Positions 17,945 through 26,339 of a stretch of DNA of 64,000 nt are shown here, one piece after another; the stretch's first letter is position 1; every line of letters begins with the position of its first letter. Position numbers and translations under genes: made by a program. The DNA comes from Blattabacterium cuenoti (lineage in GTDB: Bacteria; Bacteroidota; Bacteroidia; Flavobacteriales; Blattabacteriaceae): contig NZ_CP059192.1 in assembly GCF_014251595.1 (NCBI RefSeq), positions 482,468-546,467 of the forward strand, given 5' to 3'. The notes under the pieces are model-generated. The model saw only the letters and a program-made list of their open reading frames with translations. It did not search any database and was not told where the DNA came from.

Positions 17945-20044
17945 ATGTCCTGCAATATTCTAAATAAATCTATAAAATATTTAAAAGGATTGAGTTTAAG
18001 AAAAGCTGATTTATTTAATCATGAATTAAACCTTTATACATACGAAGATTTACTTTTTTTTTATCCTAAAAAGTATACATATTTATCTACAAAAAAAATA
18101 TCAGAATTATCAAATCATAATCATAATGATTTTGTCAAAATAATAGGAAAAATTCATAAGATTGAAGAAATCAACTATAAAAATAAAAAAGGAAAAATGT
18201 TAGTCGCTTCTTTGGAAGATAGAACAGGTTTGATTGAATTAGTTTGGTTTCAAAAAAATAATTTTATAAAAAAAAATATAACAGAAAATATTAGAGTAAT
18301 CGTTTATGGAAAAATAAATTATTTTCAAGATAAACTTCAAATCATTCATCCCAATATTAAAGAATTTAATGATTCAATAGAAAATCATTCTATATTTCCT
18401 GTATATTCTATTCCTAAAAACTTGATAAAAAAAGGAATTAATAATTTTTTTATGATCAGTTTGTTACAAAATCTTATAAAGGAATTAAAAAATGATATTA
18501 GTGAATTTTTTTTTCAAGATTTTATGAATAAAAAATTAATGTCAAGAAAAAAAGCTTTAATTCAAATTCATTTTCCAAAATCTTTAGATTTTTTATTACA
18601 AGCACAATATTCTTTAAAATTTGAAGAGTTATTTTTATTAAAACTATTTTTTTTATCTAAAAAAGAAAAAGAAATCGTATACAGTTATCCTTTTACAAAA
18701 TTAGGTAAGAATTTTCATAATTTTTACAAATATTTTATACCTTTTACTCTAACAACAGAACAAAAAAAAGTGTTTAAAGAGATATGGATTGATTTAAAAA
18801 AAAACACTCAAATGAATAGATTATTACAAGGAGAGGTGGGGTGTGGTAAAACTATTATAGCTATATTGTCAATGCTTGTAGCTTTAGATAACGGATTTCA
18901 ATCTTGTTTAATGGCTCCTACTGAAGTTTTAGCTATACAACATTATTCTTCTATCAAGAAAATGGTTTCAACAATTGGAATTAAAATCGCCTTATTAACA
19001 AGTTCTATTTCTGATTCTATTCGAAAATCTTTATATCATGAAATATTAAAGGGACAAATTTCTATTGTAATAGGAACCCATTCTTTAATTCAAGAAAAAG
19101 TTAAATTCAAAAATCTTGGATTAGCAATCATAGATGAAGAACAACGTTTCGGAGTAGAGCAAAGAGAAAAAATTTGTAAAAAAGATAATAAAGCTCCTCA
19201 TATACTCATTATGACAGCTACTCCAATTCCTAGAACTTTAGCAAAAATTATTTACCATGATTTGAATATTTCTATTATAAAAGAATTGCCTTTAGGAAGA
19301 AAACCTATTAAAACTATTCATTTTTTTAACAAAAATCGAGATCAAGCTTTTAAAATAGTGAAAGAACAAATTTCAAAGGGAAGACAAATTTATATTATAT
19401 ATCCCACAATTAATACTTCTTTAAAGTATAAAAATTTAATGAAAGGATATCAAGAAATTAGAGAAAAGTTTAAAAATTTAGAAAAAAAGATTGGAATTTT
19501 ACATGGTGAAATGAATTTTCAAGAAAAAAATATACAAATTAATCGATTTTTATGTGGAGAAACTAAAATTTTAATAGCAACTACAGTTATAGAAGTAGGA
19601 GTGAACGTTCCTAATGCGTCCGTTATTTTAATAGAAAATGCAAATTTTTTCGGATTGTCTCAATTACATCAATTGAGGGGAAGAGTAGGAAGAGGAATTC
19701 ATCAAAGTTATTGTATTCTTGTCACTGATCATAAAATTAGTGTAGAAGGTTTTTTTAGAATCAAAAAAATGTGTGAAACAAATAAAGGATTAGAAATAGC
19801 TAAAGAAGATTTAAAATTACGTGGTGGTGGAGACTTAATAGGAACAAAACAAAGTGGAAAAAATTATTTTTGTATTGTAAATCTGATCAGAGATTATAAA
19901 TTGATAAAAGAAGTTTTCCCGATTGCTAAAAATTTTTTTCATAAAAATCCTAATTTTTTTAATAATAAAAAAAATATTTTTTACGAATACTATAAAAAAA
20001 AATGGAAAAATTTAATGAATAAACACCATGAATTATCTAAATAA
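17945..20044 (+). CDS. recG: ATP-dependent DNA helicase RecG
   Basis: Branch-migrating helicase that remodels stalled forks and D-loops. 699 residues, usual length. The N-terminal wedge domain with an OB fold spans about 50-160 (FVKIIGKIHKIE, MLVASLEDRTG). Motor motifs follow: Walker A LLQGEVGCGKT (about 295), the DEEQRFG box (about 398), MTATPIPRTLA, then LIATTVIEVGVNVPNAS and QLRGRVGRG (about 575). It starts 56 bp after the tRNA-Val gene on the opposite strand, and its end overlaps the uvrD/pcrA start by 17 bp, so translation is coupled. Confidence 0.96.
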   Translation: MSCNILNKSIKYLKGLSLRKADLFNHELNLYTYEDLLFFYPKKYTYLSTKKISELSNHNHNDFVKIIGKIHKIEEINYKNKKGKMLVASLEDRTGLIELVWFQKNNFIKKNITENIRVIVYGKINYFQDKLQIIHPNIKEFNDSIENHSIFPVYSIPKNLIKKGINNFFMISLLQNLIKELKNDISEFFFQDFMNKKLMSRKKALIQIHFPKSLDFLLQAQYSLKFEELFLLKLFFLSKKEKEIVYSYPFTKLGKNFHNFYKYFIPFTLTTEQKKVFKEIWIDLKKNTQMNRLLQGEVGCGKTIIAILSMLVALDNGFQSCLMAPTEVLAIQHYSSIKKMVSTIGIKIALLTSSISDSIRKSLYHEILKGQISIVIGTHSLIQEKVKFKNLGLAIIDEEQRFGVEQREKICKKDNKAPHILIMTATPIPRTLAKIIYHDLNISIIKELPLGRKPIKTIHFFNKNRDQAFKIVKEQISKGRQIYIIYPTINTSLKYKNLMKGYQEIREKFKNLEKKIGILHGEMNFQEKNIQINRFLCGETKILIATTVIEVGVNVPNASVILIENANFFGLSQLHQLRGRVGRGIHQSYCILVTDHKISVEGFFRIKKMCETNKGLEIAKEDLKLRGGGDLIGTKQSGKNYFCIVNLIRDYKLIKEVFPIAKNFFHKNPNFFNNKKNIFYEYYKKKWKNLMNKHHELSK

Positions 20045-21974
20045 AGATCAACATAAAATCATAGAAACCTTTAATGTTCCTATTTTAGTTATTGCTGGAG
20101 CAGGATCTGGAAAAACTCGTGTTATTACACACCGTATTGTTCACATGATTCAAAATAAGGGAATATCTCCTTTTAATATATTGGCTTTGACTTTTACCAA
20201 AAAAGCTGCTAAAGAAATGAAAAGTCGTATTTCTAACATGATGATCAATCCCAACAATTTGAATCAAATCACATTGGGAACTTTTCATTCCATATTTTCT
20301 AGTATTTTAAGAAAAGAATCCCATTATCTAGGGTTTAAGTCAAATTATACCATTTATGATCATAAAGATTCAGAAAATGTAATCAAAAAAATATTAGAAA
20401 ATGTAGATGTATTTTTTAATTATAAAGAAATAAGAAGAAAAATTTCTGAATATAAAAATAATTTATATTATTTATTATGTGATAAACAAAAATTAGAAAA
20501 TAAAAAATTAGAACTTTTTACTAAAATATATGAATCTTATATAAAGCGTTGTTTTCAAGCAAATGCTTTAGATTTTGATGATATATTGCTTTATACTAAT
20601 CATTTATTTTTTCATTATCCAAAGGTACTTGAAAAATATCAAAATCAATTTAAATACATATTAATTGATGAATTTCAAGATACAAATTTATCTCAATATA
20701 CTATTATAAAAAATTTGGTTTCTAAACACAAAAATCTTTTTGTAGTAGGAGATGATGCTCAAAGTATTTATGCTTTTCGTGGAGCTAATATTTCAAATAT
20801 ATTAAATTTTAATGTTGATTATAGTAATGCTAAAATTTTTCGTCTTGAACAAAATTATCGTTCCACTAATTATATCGTACAAGCTTCTAATAGTATCATT
20901 TCTTTTAATCAAAATCAAATTTTGAAAAAAACATGGACAAATAATGAAAAAGGAGAAAAAATAAAAATATATTGTGCTTTTTCTGAACTCGAAGAAGCAG
21001 AATATATCGCTTCTTCTATTCTTTCAATAAAAAAGAAAACAAATTTTCAATTTGAAAATATTGCTATTCTTTACAGAGCAAATGTTCAATCACATATTAT
21101 AGAATCTTCTCTTAAAAAAAAAAATATTCCATATCATATATATGGATCCATACCGTTTGAAAAAAAAAAGGAAATTCGAGATGTTTTGGCGTTTCTTAGG
21201 ATCATTGTGAATTCAAATGATGAAGAATCTTTATTACGTATTATAAAAAATTTAAATCCCAAAATCACGAAAAACATATTGAATTTATCCAAAAAAAAAG
21301 AAGCCCAAGTTTATGAAATAATTAAAAATATTGAAAATTATCAATGTTATTTAAAAATAAATAATAAAACGAAAAATAAATTCGTCAATTTATTTTTGAC
21401 AATAGAAAAACTGCGTATTAGTTTAGAACAAGAAAACGCATATATCATAGCAAAAAATGTAGTAAGTTTTTTGTTAAAAGAAAATTATAAAAATTATAAA
21501 AACGAATATTTTCAATATATACTTGATAATATATTTCAATACGTTCAAGATCAAAAAAAATTAAAAAATGAAGGGGATTCAAGTTTAGCTGGGTTCATTC
21601 AATGTTTTTATATGGAAATACATGAAAATATTCATCATAAAGACAATGAAAAAAACAAAATTTCATTAATGACAATTCATTTATCTAAAGGATTAGAATT
21701 CTCCATTGTGTTTATTACAGGATTAGAAGAAAATTTGTTTCCATCCAAATCTAGTTTAGAAGATCCGTTTAAAATCGAGGAAGAACGTCGTTTATTTTAT
21801 GTTGCTTTGACTCGAGCCCAAAAAAAAGTAGTACTTACTTATACAAAGTATAGATTTATATGGGGAAAGAAAAAAAAGAATATACCTAGTCGTTTCATTA
21901 ACGAACTTAATAAAAACTTTATTGATATAGAAAATCATAAATCTATATTAGAAAAAAAAAAATTAATTCTTTAA
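20028..21974 (+). CDS. uvrD: UvrD/PcrA-type superfamily 1 DNA helicase (reading frame ends early at a poly-A tract)
   Basis: 3'-5' helicase for repair and replication restart. The open frame gives 648 residues with all motor motifs: Walker A VIAGAGSGKTRVITHR (about 20-35), LIDEFQDTN, VGDDAQSIYAFRGAN, QNYRSTN and MTIHLSKGLEF (about 548). The frame ends at 21974 just after a run of eleven A (21952-21962). Adding one A would open a further frame to 22168 that encodes the C-terminal Tudor-like domain of PcrA, giving 713 residues. A different run of eleven A at 21114-21124 inside the gene is in frame. The short form keeps the whole motor and may be active. uvrD and pcrA cannot be told apart here. 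Confidence 0.92.
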   Translation: MNYLNKDQHKIIETFNVPILVIAGAGSGKTRVITHRIVHMIQNKGISPFNILALTFTKKAAKEMKSRISNMMINPNNLNQITLGTFHSIFSSILRKESHYLGFKSNYTIYDHKDSENVIKKILENVDVFFNYKEIRRKISEYKNNLYYLLCDKQKLENKKLELFTKIYESYIKRCFQANALDFDDILLYTNHLFFHYPKVLEKYQNQFKYILIDEFQDTNLSQYTIIKNLVSKHKNLFVVGDDAQSIYAFRGANISNILNFNVDYSNAKIFRLEQNYRSTNYIVQASNSIISFNQNQILKKTWTNNEKGEKIKIYCAFSELEEAEYIASSILSIKKKTNFQFENIAILYRANVQSHIIESSLKKKNIPYHIYGSIPFEKKKEIRDVLAFLRIIVNSNDEESLLRIIKNLNPKITKNILNLSKKKEAQVYEIIKNIENYQCYLKINNKTKNKFVNLFLTIEKLRISLEQENAYIIAKNVVSFLLKENYKNYKNEYFQYILDNIFQYVQDQKKLKNEGDSSLAGFIQCFYMEIHENIHHKDNEKNKISLMTIHLSKGLEFSIVFITGLEENLFPSKSSLEDPFKIEEERRLFYVALTRAQKKVVLTYTKYRFIWGKKKKNIPSRFINELNKNFIDIENHKSILEKKKLIL

Positions 21975-22168
21975 ATCATTTTAATATTAATCATCAAAAT
22001 TCTAAATGTTTAGAAATTAAAAAAGGAATAAAAGTTTTTCACAAAAATTTTGGAGTAGGAACTATTATAGAATTACAAAATCAAAATCAAATAGCTCTAA
22101 TAAAATTTCAAAAATCAGGAAAAAAAAGAATTTTGATAAAATTGAATAAACTTGTTATTTGCTCATAA
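21963..22168 (+). other. Displaced C-terminal Tudor-like domain of UvrD/PcrA in another frame
   Basis: Reading one frame away from the end of the helicase gene, this stretch encodes KVFHKNFGVGTII, then IALIKFQKSGKKRILI, and ends at TAA 22166-22168. This is the pattern of the PcrA C-terminal Tudor-like fold, which in Bacillus PcrA contacts RNA polymerase. It has no start of its own, so it can only be made by slippage at the A11 tract at 21952-21962. It ends 9 bp before the next gene. Confidence 0.8.
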
Positions 22169-22177
22169 CAAAAATTT

Positions 22178-23191
22178 ATGGATGATTCAAAAAAAATTAA
22201 ATTAAACTTTTATTTTCAGAAAATAATTTGTTTTGTCGCGATTATTTTATTTTTCATAAAATTAGTGACTTGGCATATTACTTCTTCCCTTTCTATATTT
22301 AGTGATGCAATGGAAAGTTTGATTAATATTATTAGTGGTTTTATCGGATTATGTAGTCTTTATATATCATCTTTACCTAAGGATCAAAATCATCCATATG
22401 GACATGGTAAAATAGAATTTATATCAACAGCTATAGAAGGTTTTTTAATTTCTGTAGTAGGAATTTCTGTTTTTATAAATACTTTTATACGTATTAAATA
22501 TAATATGTATGAAGTTATTTTATCGAGATTAGATTATGGTATTTTTTTGATGTTTTTTACTGGAATTATTAATTATTTTTTAGGATTTTTAGCCTGTAAA
22601 ATAGGAAATCAGAATGGAGCCTTGACATTAATTGCTAGTGGAAAACACCTTCAAATTGACACTTATTCTACTTTTGGAATAGTTGTAGGATTAATTTTAC
22701 TGAATGTAACCAAATGTATATGGATAGATCCTATTATTTCTATTATTTTCTCATCCTTAATTTTGTATACGGGATTCAAATTGTTGAGAAATGCTACAGC
22801 TGGAATTATGGATGAATATGATAAAAAACTTTTAAAAAAATTGTCTTTATATCTTAACGAAAAAAGAGATATTAATTGGATAGATCTTCATCATTTGAAA
22901 ATCATTAAATATGGAAGTGCATTGCACATAGATTGTCATCTAACCGTTCCATGGTTTTTTAATATAAAAGAAGCAAATCAAGAAGTAAAAAAGTTAACTC
23001 AATTGACTAAAAATGAATTTGGATCTAAAGTAGAATTATCGGCTCACATTGAGGCTTGTTCTAATAATCATTGTACGTTTTGTTTAAATCATTATTGTCA
23101 AGTAAGAAAAAATGTTTTTCAAAAAAAAATTCTTTGGACTCTAGATAAAACATCTTATTATAACAACAACAATAAAAATCCTAAACTTTAA
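22178..23191 (+). CDS. Cation diffusion facilitator family transporter
   Basis: Proton-driven efflux of divalent metals such as zinc, manganese or iron across the inner membrane. 337 residues with about six hydrophobic segments in residues 10-205, then a cytosolic domain of about 95 residues. The metal site in TM2 is represented by FSDAMESLIN and that in TM5 by KHLQIDTYS (His-x3-Asp). HPYGHGKIEF between TM2 and TM3 is a family signature. The tail contains four Cys in CSNNHCTFCLNHYC near residue 293, a possible extra metal site. Which metal it moves cannot be told. It starts 9 bp after the displaced uvrD tail. Confidence 0.88.
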   Translation: MDDSKKIKLNFYFQKIICFVAIILFFIKLVTWHITSSLSIFSDAMESLINIISGFIGLCSLYISSLPKDQNHPYGHGKIEFISTAIEGFLISVVGISVFINTFIRIKYNMYEVILSRLDYGIFLMFFTGIINYFLGFLACKIGNQNGALTLIASGKHLQIDTYSTFGIVVGLILLNVTKCIWIDPIISIIFSSLILYTGFKLLRNATAGIMDEYDKKLLKKLSLYLNEKRDINWIDLHHLKIIKYGSALHIDCHLTVPWFFNIKEANQEVKKLTQLTKNEFGSKVELSAHIEACSNNHCTFCLNHYCQVRKNVFQKKILWTLDKTSYYNNNNKNPKL

Positions 23192-23200
23192 ATAGATATT

Positions 23201-23833
23201 ATGGAATACAACACGAATCGTTTAAAATTGGTAATCCCAGAATATGGGAGAAATATTCATAAAATGATAGATCACGCCATACAAATAAAAAACAGAAATA
23301 AAAGGAATCGTTGTGCATGGGAGATTATTAAATTAATGACGAGTTCTATTCATACTACTAAATTTCATAAATCAATTCCTTATTTACAACATAAATTATG
23401 GAATCAACTTTTTATTATGTCCAAATATCAATTGGATATTGATACTCCTTTTCCTATTCCTAAACCCACCTCAAAAGAAATCTACAAAATAAATTTATGT
23501 AATACTAAAAAAGTAGTGTATCCTGAATATTTAACAAATTTTAGATATTATGGAAAAATCATAAGAGATATGATACATGCAGCAATACGTTGTAAAGATA
23601 CACAAAAAAAAGAAGGGTTATTTTATGCTATTGCTAATACAATGAAAAAAAATTATTTAAGATGGAATAAAAACATGGTGGAAGATGATGTGATATTTAA
23701 AGATTTAAAAAAACTTTCAGAGGGAAAGATATGTTTAATGAAAAATGTAGATTCTTTATTACAAAGTTCTCATATTTTAAAATATAGAAAAAATATAAAT
23801 ATGACTAAAAGAAAAGATTATAAATATGACTAA
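23201..23833 (+). CDS. DUF4290 family protein
   Basis: Conserved protein of unknown function found, to my knowledge, in Bacteroidetes and often located next to murA, as here. 210 residues, basic, with no signal peptide or membrane segment. Recognisable stretches include LVIPEYGRNIHKMIDHA at the N-terminus and FRYYGKIIRDMIHAAI (about 107-122), which look like two similar halves with the pattern YGxxIxxMIxxAI. The last residues are affected by an exact 25-bp tandem duplication that moved the stop codon. It lies between the cation-efflux gene (9-bp gap) and murA (38-bp gap). Confidence 0.85.
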   Translation: MEYNTNRLKLVIPEYGRNIHKMIDHAIQIKNRNKRNRCAWEIIKLMTSSIHTTKFHKSIPYLQHKLWNQLFIMSKYQLDIDTPFPIPKPTSKEIYKINLCNTKKVVYPEYLTNFRYYGKIIRDMIHAAIRCKDTQKKEGLFYAIANTMKKNYLRWNKNMVEDDVIFKDLKKLSEGKICLMKNVDSLLQSSHILKYRKNINMTKRKDYKYD

Positions 23834-23843
23834 AAGAAAAGAT
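23794..23843. repeat. Exact 25-bp tandem duplication at the end of the DUF4290 gene
   Basis: The 25-bp unit starting TATAAATATGACTAAAAG occurs twice, at 23794-23818 and 23819-23843, without a mismatch. Because 25 is not a multiple of three, the second copy is read in another frame and the protein ends in KDYKYD. Without the second copy it would end KDN. A perfect match suggests a recent slippage event. Confidence 0.85.
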
Positions 23844-23871
23844 AATTAAAATATACAAACTTATTTTTATA

Positions 23872-25185
23872 ATGGGAACTTTTAAAATAAAAGGAGGAGT
23901 TCCTTTAAAAGGAGAAATTCAACCACAAGGATCTAAAAACGAATCTTTACAGGTATTATGTGCCGTATTATTAACTTCAGAAAAGTTAAGAATTAAAAAC
24001 ATACCAGAAATAGGAGATGTTAAATGTATGATGAAAATTCTGAAAGATCTTGGAGTTTTAGTCATAAAAAATGGAATTGGAGATTATACTTTTCAAGCAA
24101 AAAATATAAACATTGAATATTTAAATACGAAAAGATTTCGTGAATATGGAAAATCTATCAGAGGATCAATTATGATTGCAGGACCTTTACTTTCTAGATT
24201 TGGAAAGGTTTGTATTCCAATTCCTGGAGGAGATAGAATAGGTAGACGACGTATAGATGCTCATTTAACAGGACTAAAATTATTAGGAAGTAATATATAC
24301 TATCATAATGAATACAAATATTTTGATTTACGTATAAATAAAAACAATTTGATTGGAGAATATATTTTAATGGAAGAAGCTTCTATTACAGGAACAGCTA
24401 ACGTCATTATGGCTGCAACTTTGGCTAAAGGAAAAACGACCATATACAATGCCGCTTGTGAACCTTATATTCAACAATTATGCAAATTGTTAAATAAAAT
24501 GGGAGCAAAAATTAAAGGAATAGGATCTAATTTAATTAATATAACTGGAGTTAAAGAATTAGGAGGATGTTCTCATACTATATTACCTGATATGATAGAA
24601 ATAGGAAGTTGGATAGGATTAGCTGCTATTACTTGTTCCGAAATTAGAATTAAAAATGTTAATTGGAAAAATTTAGGAATTATACCTAATACATTTCAAA
24701 AAATGGGAATTAAATTAGAAAAAGAAAAGGATAATATTTATATTCCATCACAAAAATCTTATCAAATAAAAAAATCATTTAATAATGCAATATTAACAAT
24801 ATCCGATGCACCATGGCCTGGATTAACTCCAGATTTATTAAGCATTTTAACTGTAGTAGCGACTCAAGCGAAAGGAAGTGTTTTAATTCATCAGAAAATG
24901 TTTGAGAGTAGATTATTTTTCGTAGATAAGCTTATTGAAATGGGAGCACAAATCATATTATGTGATCCTCATAGAGCTACTGTTATAGGATTAGATCATC
25001 AATATACTCTTAGAGGAGCGACATTAAATTCACCAGATATAAGAGCAGGAATATCTCTACTTATAGCAGCTCTTTCGGCTAAAGGAACTAGTGTTATTCA
25101 AAATATAGAACAAATAGATAGAGGATATGAAAATATAGATAAAAGATTACGTATTTTAGGAGCAAACATTCTAAGAATGAAATGA
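23872..25185 (+). CDS. murA: UDP-N-acetylglucosamine 1-carboxyvinyltransferase MurA
   Basis: First committed step of peptidoglycan synthesis: transfers enolpyruvate from PEP to UDP-GlcNAc. 437 residues. The Lys-Asn pair of the active site is in GSKNESLQV (about 22-30). The active-site loop reads PGGDRIGRRRID, so residue 121 is Asp where most bacteria have the Cys that fosfomycin attacks. RRID, PDMIEIGSWI and the C-terminal RGYENIDKRLR are typical. It follows the DUF4290 gene and precedes a 237-bp gap before greA. Confidence 0.96.
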   Translation: MGTFKIKGGVPLKGEIQPQGSKNESLQVLCAVLLTSEKLRIKNIPEIGDVKCMMKILKDLGVLVIKNGIGDYTFQAKNINIEYLNTKRFREYGKSIRGSIMIAGPLLSRFGKVCIPIPGGDRIGRRRIDAHLTGLKLLGSNIYYHNEYKYFDLRINKNNLIGEYILMEEASITGTANVIMAATLAKGKTTIYNAACEPYIQQLCKLLNKMGAKIKGIGSNLINITGVKELGGCSHTILPDMIEIGSWIGLAAITCSEIRIKNVNWKNLGIIPNTFQKMGIKLEKEKDNIYIPSQKSYQIKKSFNNAILTISDAPWPGLTPDLLSILTVVATQAKGSVLIHQKMFESRLFFVDKLIEMGAQIILCDPHRATVIGLDHQYTLRGATLNSPDIRAGISLLIAALSAKGTSVIQNIEQIDRGYENIDKRLRILGANILRMK

Positions 25186-25237
25186 TAAAGTCATTTTTTT
25201 TACAATTAACTTGATTGAAAAGATACATTTTAATTTC

Positions 25238-25257
25238 ATAAATAATATATTATTTAT
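25238..25257. terminator. AT-only 20-bp perfect palindrome downstream of murA
   Basis: ATAAATAATA and its exact reverse complement TATTATTTAT meet without a spacer, 52 bp after the murA stop. It contains no G or C, so the hairpin would be weak. It may mark the end of the murA transcript. The rest of the 237-bp gap (25186-25422) shows only AT-rich sequence, including near-repeats of TCATATAA, and nothing else recognisable. Confidence 0.25.
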
Positions 25258-25422
25258 CTCCATCATTTTTTTCACAATTTTTGAGTGAATATATGAAAAA
25301 CAATAAAATAATATGAAACATATGTATTTATTTCAGAATCATATAATATAACTTTATATGTCATATAATTTAAATAGATAAATTGAATGAAAAAGATAAG
25401 AAAAAAATAATAATGAAAAATT

Positions 25423-25905
25423 ATGGCAAAATTTGAATATATAACTAAAGAAGGATTAGAAAAATTACAAAAAGAAATAGAGAGACTAGAAAACATAGAA
25501 CGTCCAAAAATATCTATGCAAATAGCAGAAGCTAGAGATAAAGGTGATTTATCAGAAAATGCGGAATATGACGCAATAAAAGAAGCTCAAGGTTTTTTAG
25601 AAATGAATATAGCCAAGTTAAAAAAAAAATTATATAATGCACGGATTATAGATGGATCAAAAATTAATAGAACGAGAGTTTCTATTCTTTCCACAGTGAG
25701 AGTTAAAAATTTAACCCATGGAGGAGAACAAATATATACCTTAGTTCCAGAAGGAGAAGCTGACTTAAAATCAGGAAAAATATCCATAAACACGCCCATA
25801 TCAACAGGGTTACTTGGAAAACAAATAGGAGAAATAGCCCATATTAAGTTGCCTAATAAAATGATACTTGATTATGAAATTTTAGAAATAGCATTTAATG
25901 AATAA
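25423..25905 (+). CDS. greA: Transcription elongation factor GreA
   Basis: Rescues backtracked RNA polymerase by stimulating transcript cleavage. 160 residues, normal length. The N-terminal coiled coil (about 8-75) includes GLEKLQKEIERLE and the tip segment GDLSENAEYDAIKEAQ with the acidic residues that reach the polymerase active site. The C-terminal domain shows YTLVPEGEADLKSGKIS and the SPIG-like TPISTGLLGK. Its last 8 bp overlap the start of the HIT gene, indicating translational coupling. It is preceded by the longest gap in this part, where its promoter should lie. Confidence 0.96.
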   Translation: MAKFEYITKEGLEKLQKEIERLENIERPKISMQIAEARDKGDLSENAEYDAIKEAQGFLEMNIAKLKKKLYNARIIDGSKINRTRVSILSTVRVKNLTHGGEQIYTLVPEGEADLKSGKISINTPISTGLLGKQIGEIAHIKLPNKMILDYEILEIAFNE

Positions 25906-26317
25906 AAATAATATATTTCAAAAAATAATTAATAATGAAATTATAGCTTATAAAATAGCGGAAAATTCGGATCATTTAGCTTTTTTAGATATTTATCCCT
26001 TAAAAATAGGACACACTTTAATAATACCAAAAAAAAGTAATACAGATAAAATTTTTTCTTTATCGGAAAAAGAATTTATCTCTATTATGTCTTTTACAAG
26101 AAAAGTAGCTGTAGGTATAGAAAAAATTATTCCTTGTAACCGTGTTGGTATATTTGTTTTAGGATTTGAAATTCCTCATGTACATATTCATTTAATTCCT
26201 ATGGACAGAGAAAGCGATGGTAATTTTTCCAAAAAAAGAATGGTTTTGTCTTCAAACAATTTACAAAATTTGTCCTATAAAATTAAAAAATCTATTCAAG
26301 GATTAGAACATAGATGA
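25898..26317 (+). CDS. HIT family protein (histidine triad hydrolase)
   Basis: Small nucleotide-binding hydrolase or transferase acting on purine nucleotide phosphoramidates or dinucleotides. 139 residues. The N-terminus IFQKIINNEI, the GHTLIIPKK strand and the triad HVHIHLIPM (about 98-106) are typical. It overlaps greA by 8 bp, the pairing usual in Bacteroidetes. Its stop codon lies inside a 38-bp inverted repeat shared with the convergent coaX. The biological substrate is unknown. Confidence 0.92.
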   Translation: MNKNNIFQKIINNEIIAYKIAENSDHLAFLDIYPLKIGHTLIIPKKSNTDKIFSLSEKEFISIMSFTRKVAVGIEKIIPCNRVGIFVLGFEIPHVHIHLIPMDRESDGNFSKKRMVLSSNNLQNLSYKIKKSIQGLEHR

Positions 26318-26339
26318 AAATTTTCATTTGTGTTCTAAT
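26302..26339. terminator. Candidate bidirectional terminator between HIT and coaX
   Basis: Two 19-base arms, 26302-26320 and 26321-26339, are complementary except at two positions that form G-U pairs in the HIT-sense RNA. The centre is ATGAAAATTTTCAT. The stop codons of both converging genes lie in the arms. This is the longest hairpin at a convergent junction in the window. Confidence 0.55.

Noticed and set aside
25186..25422. Possible small RNA gene (SRP RNA, tmRNA or RNase P RNA) in the murA-greA gap
   Set aside because: None of the conserved cores of these RNAs is visible; the gap is only AT-rich with a weak palindrome.
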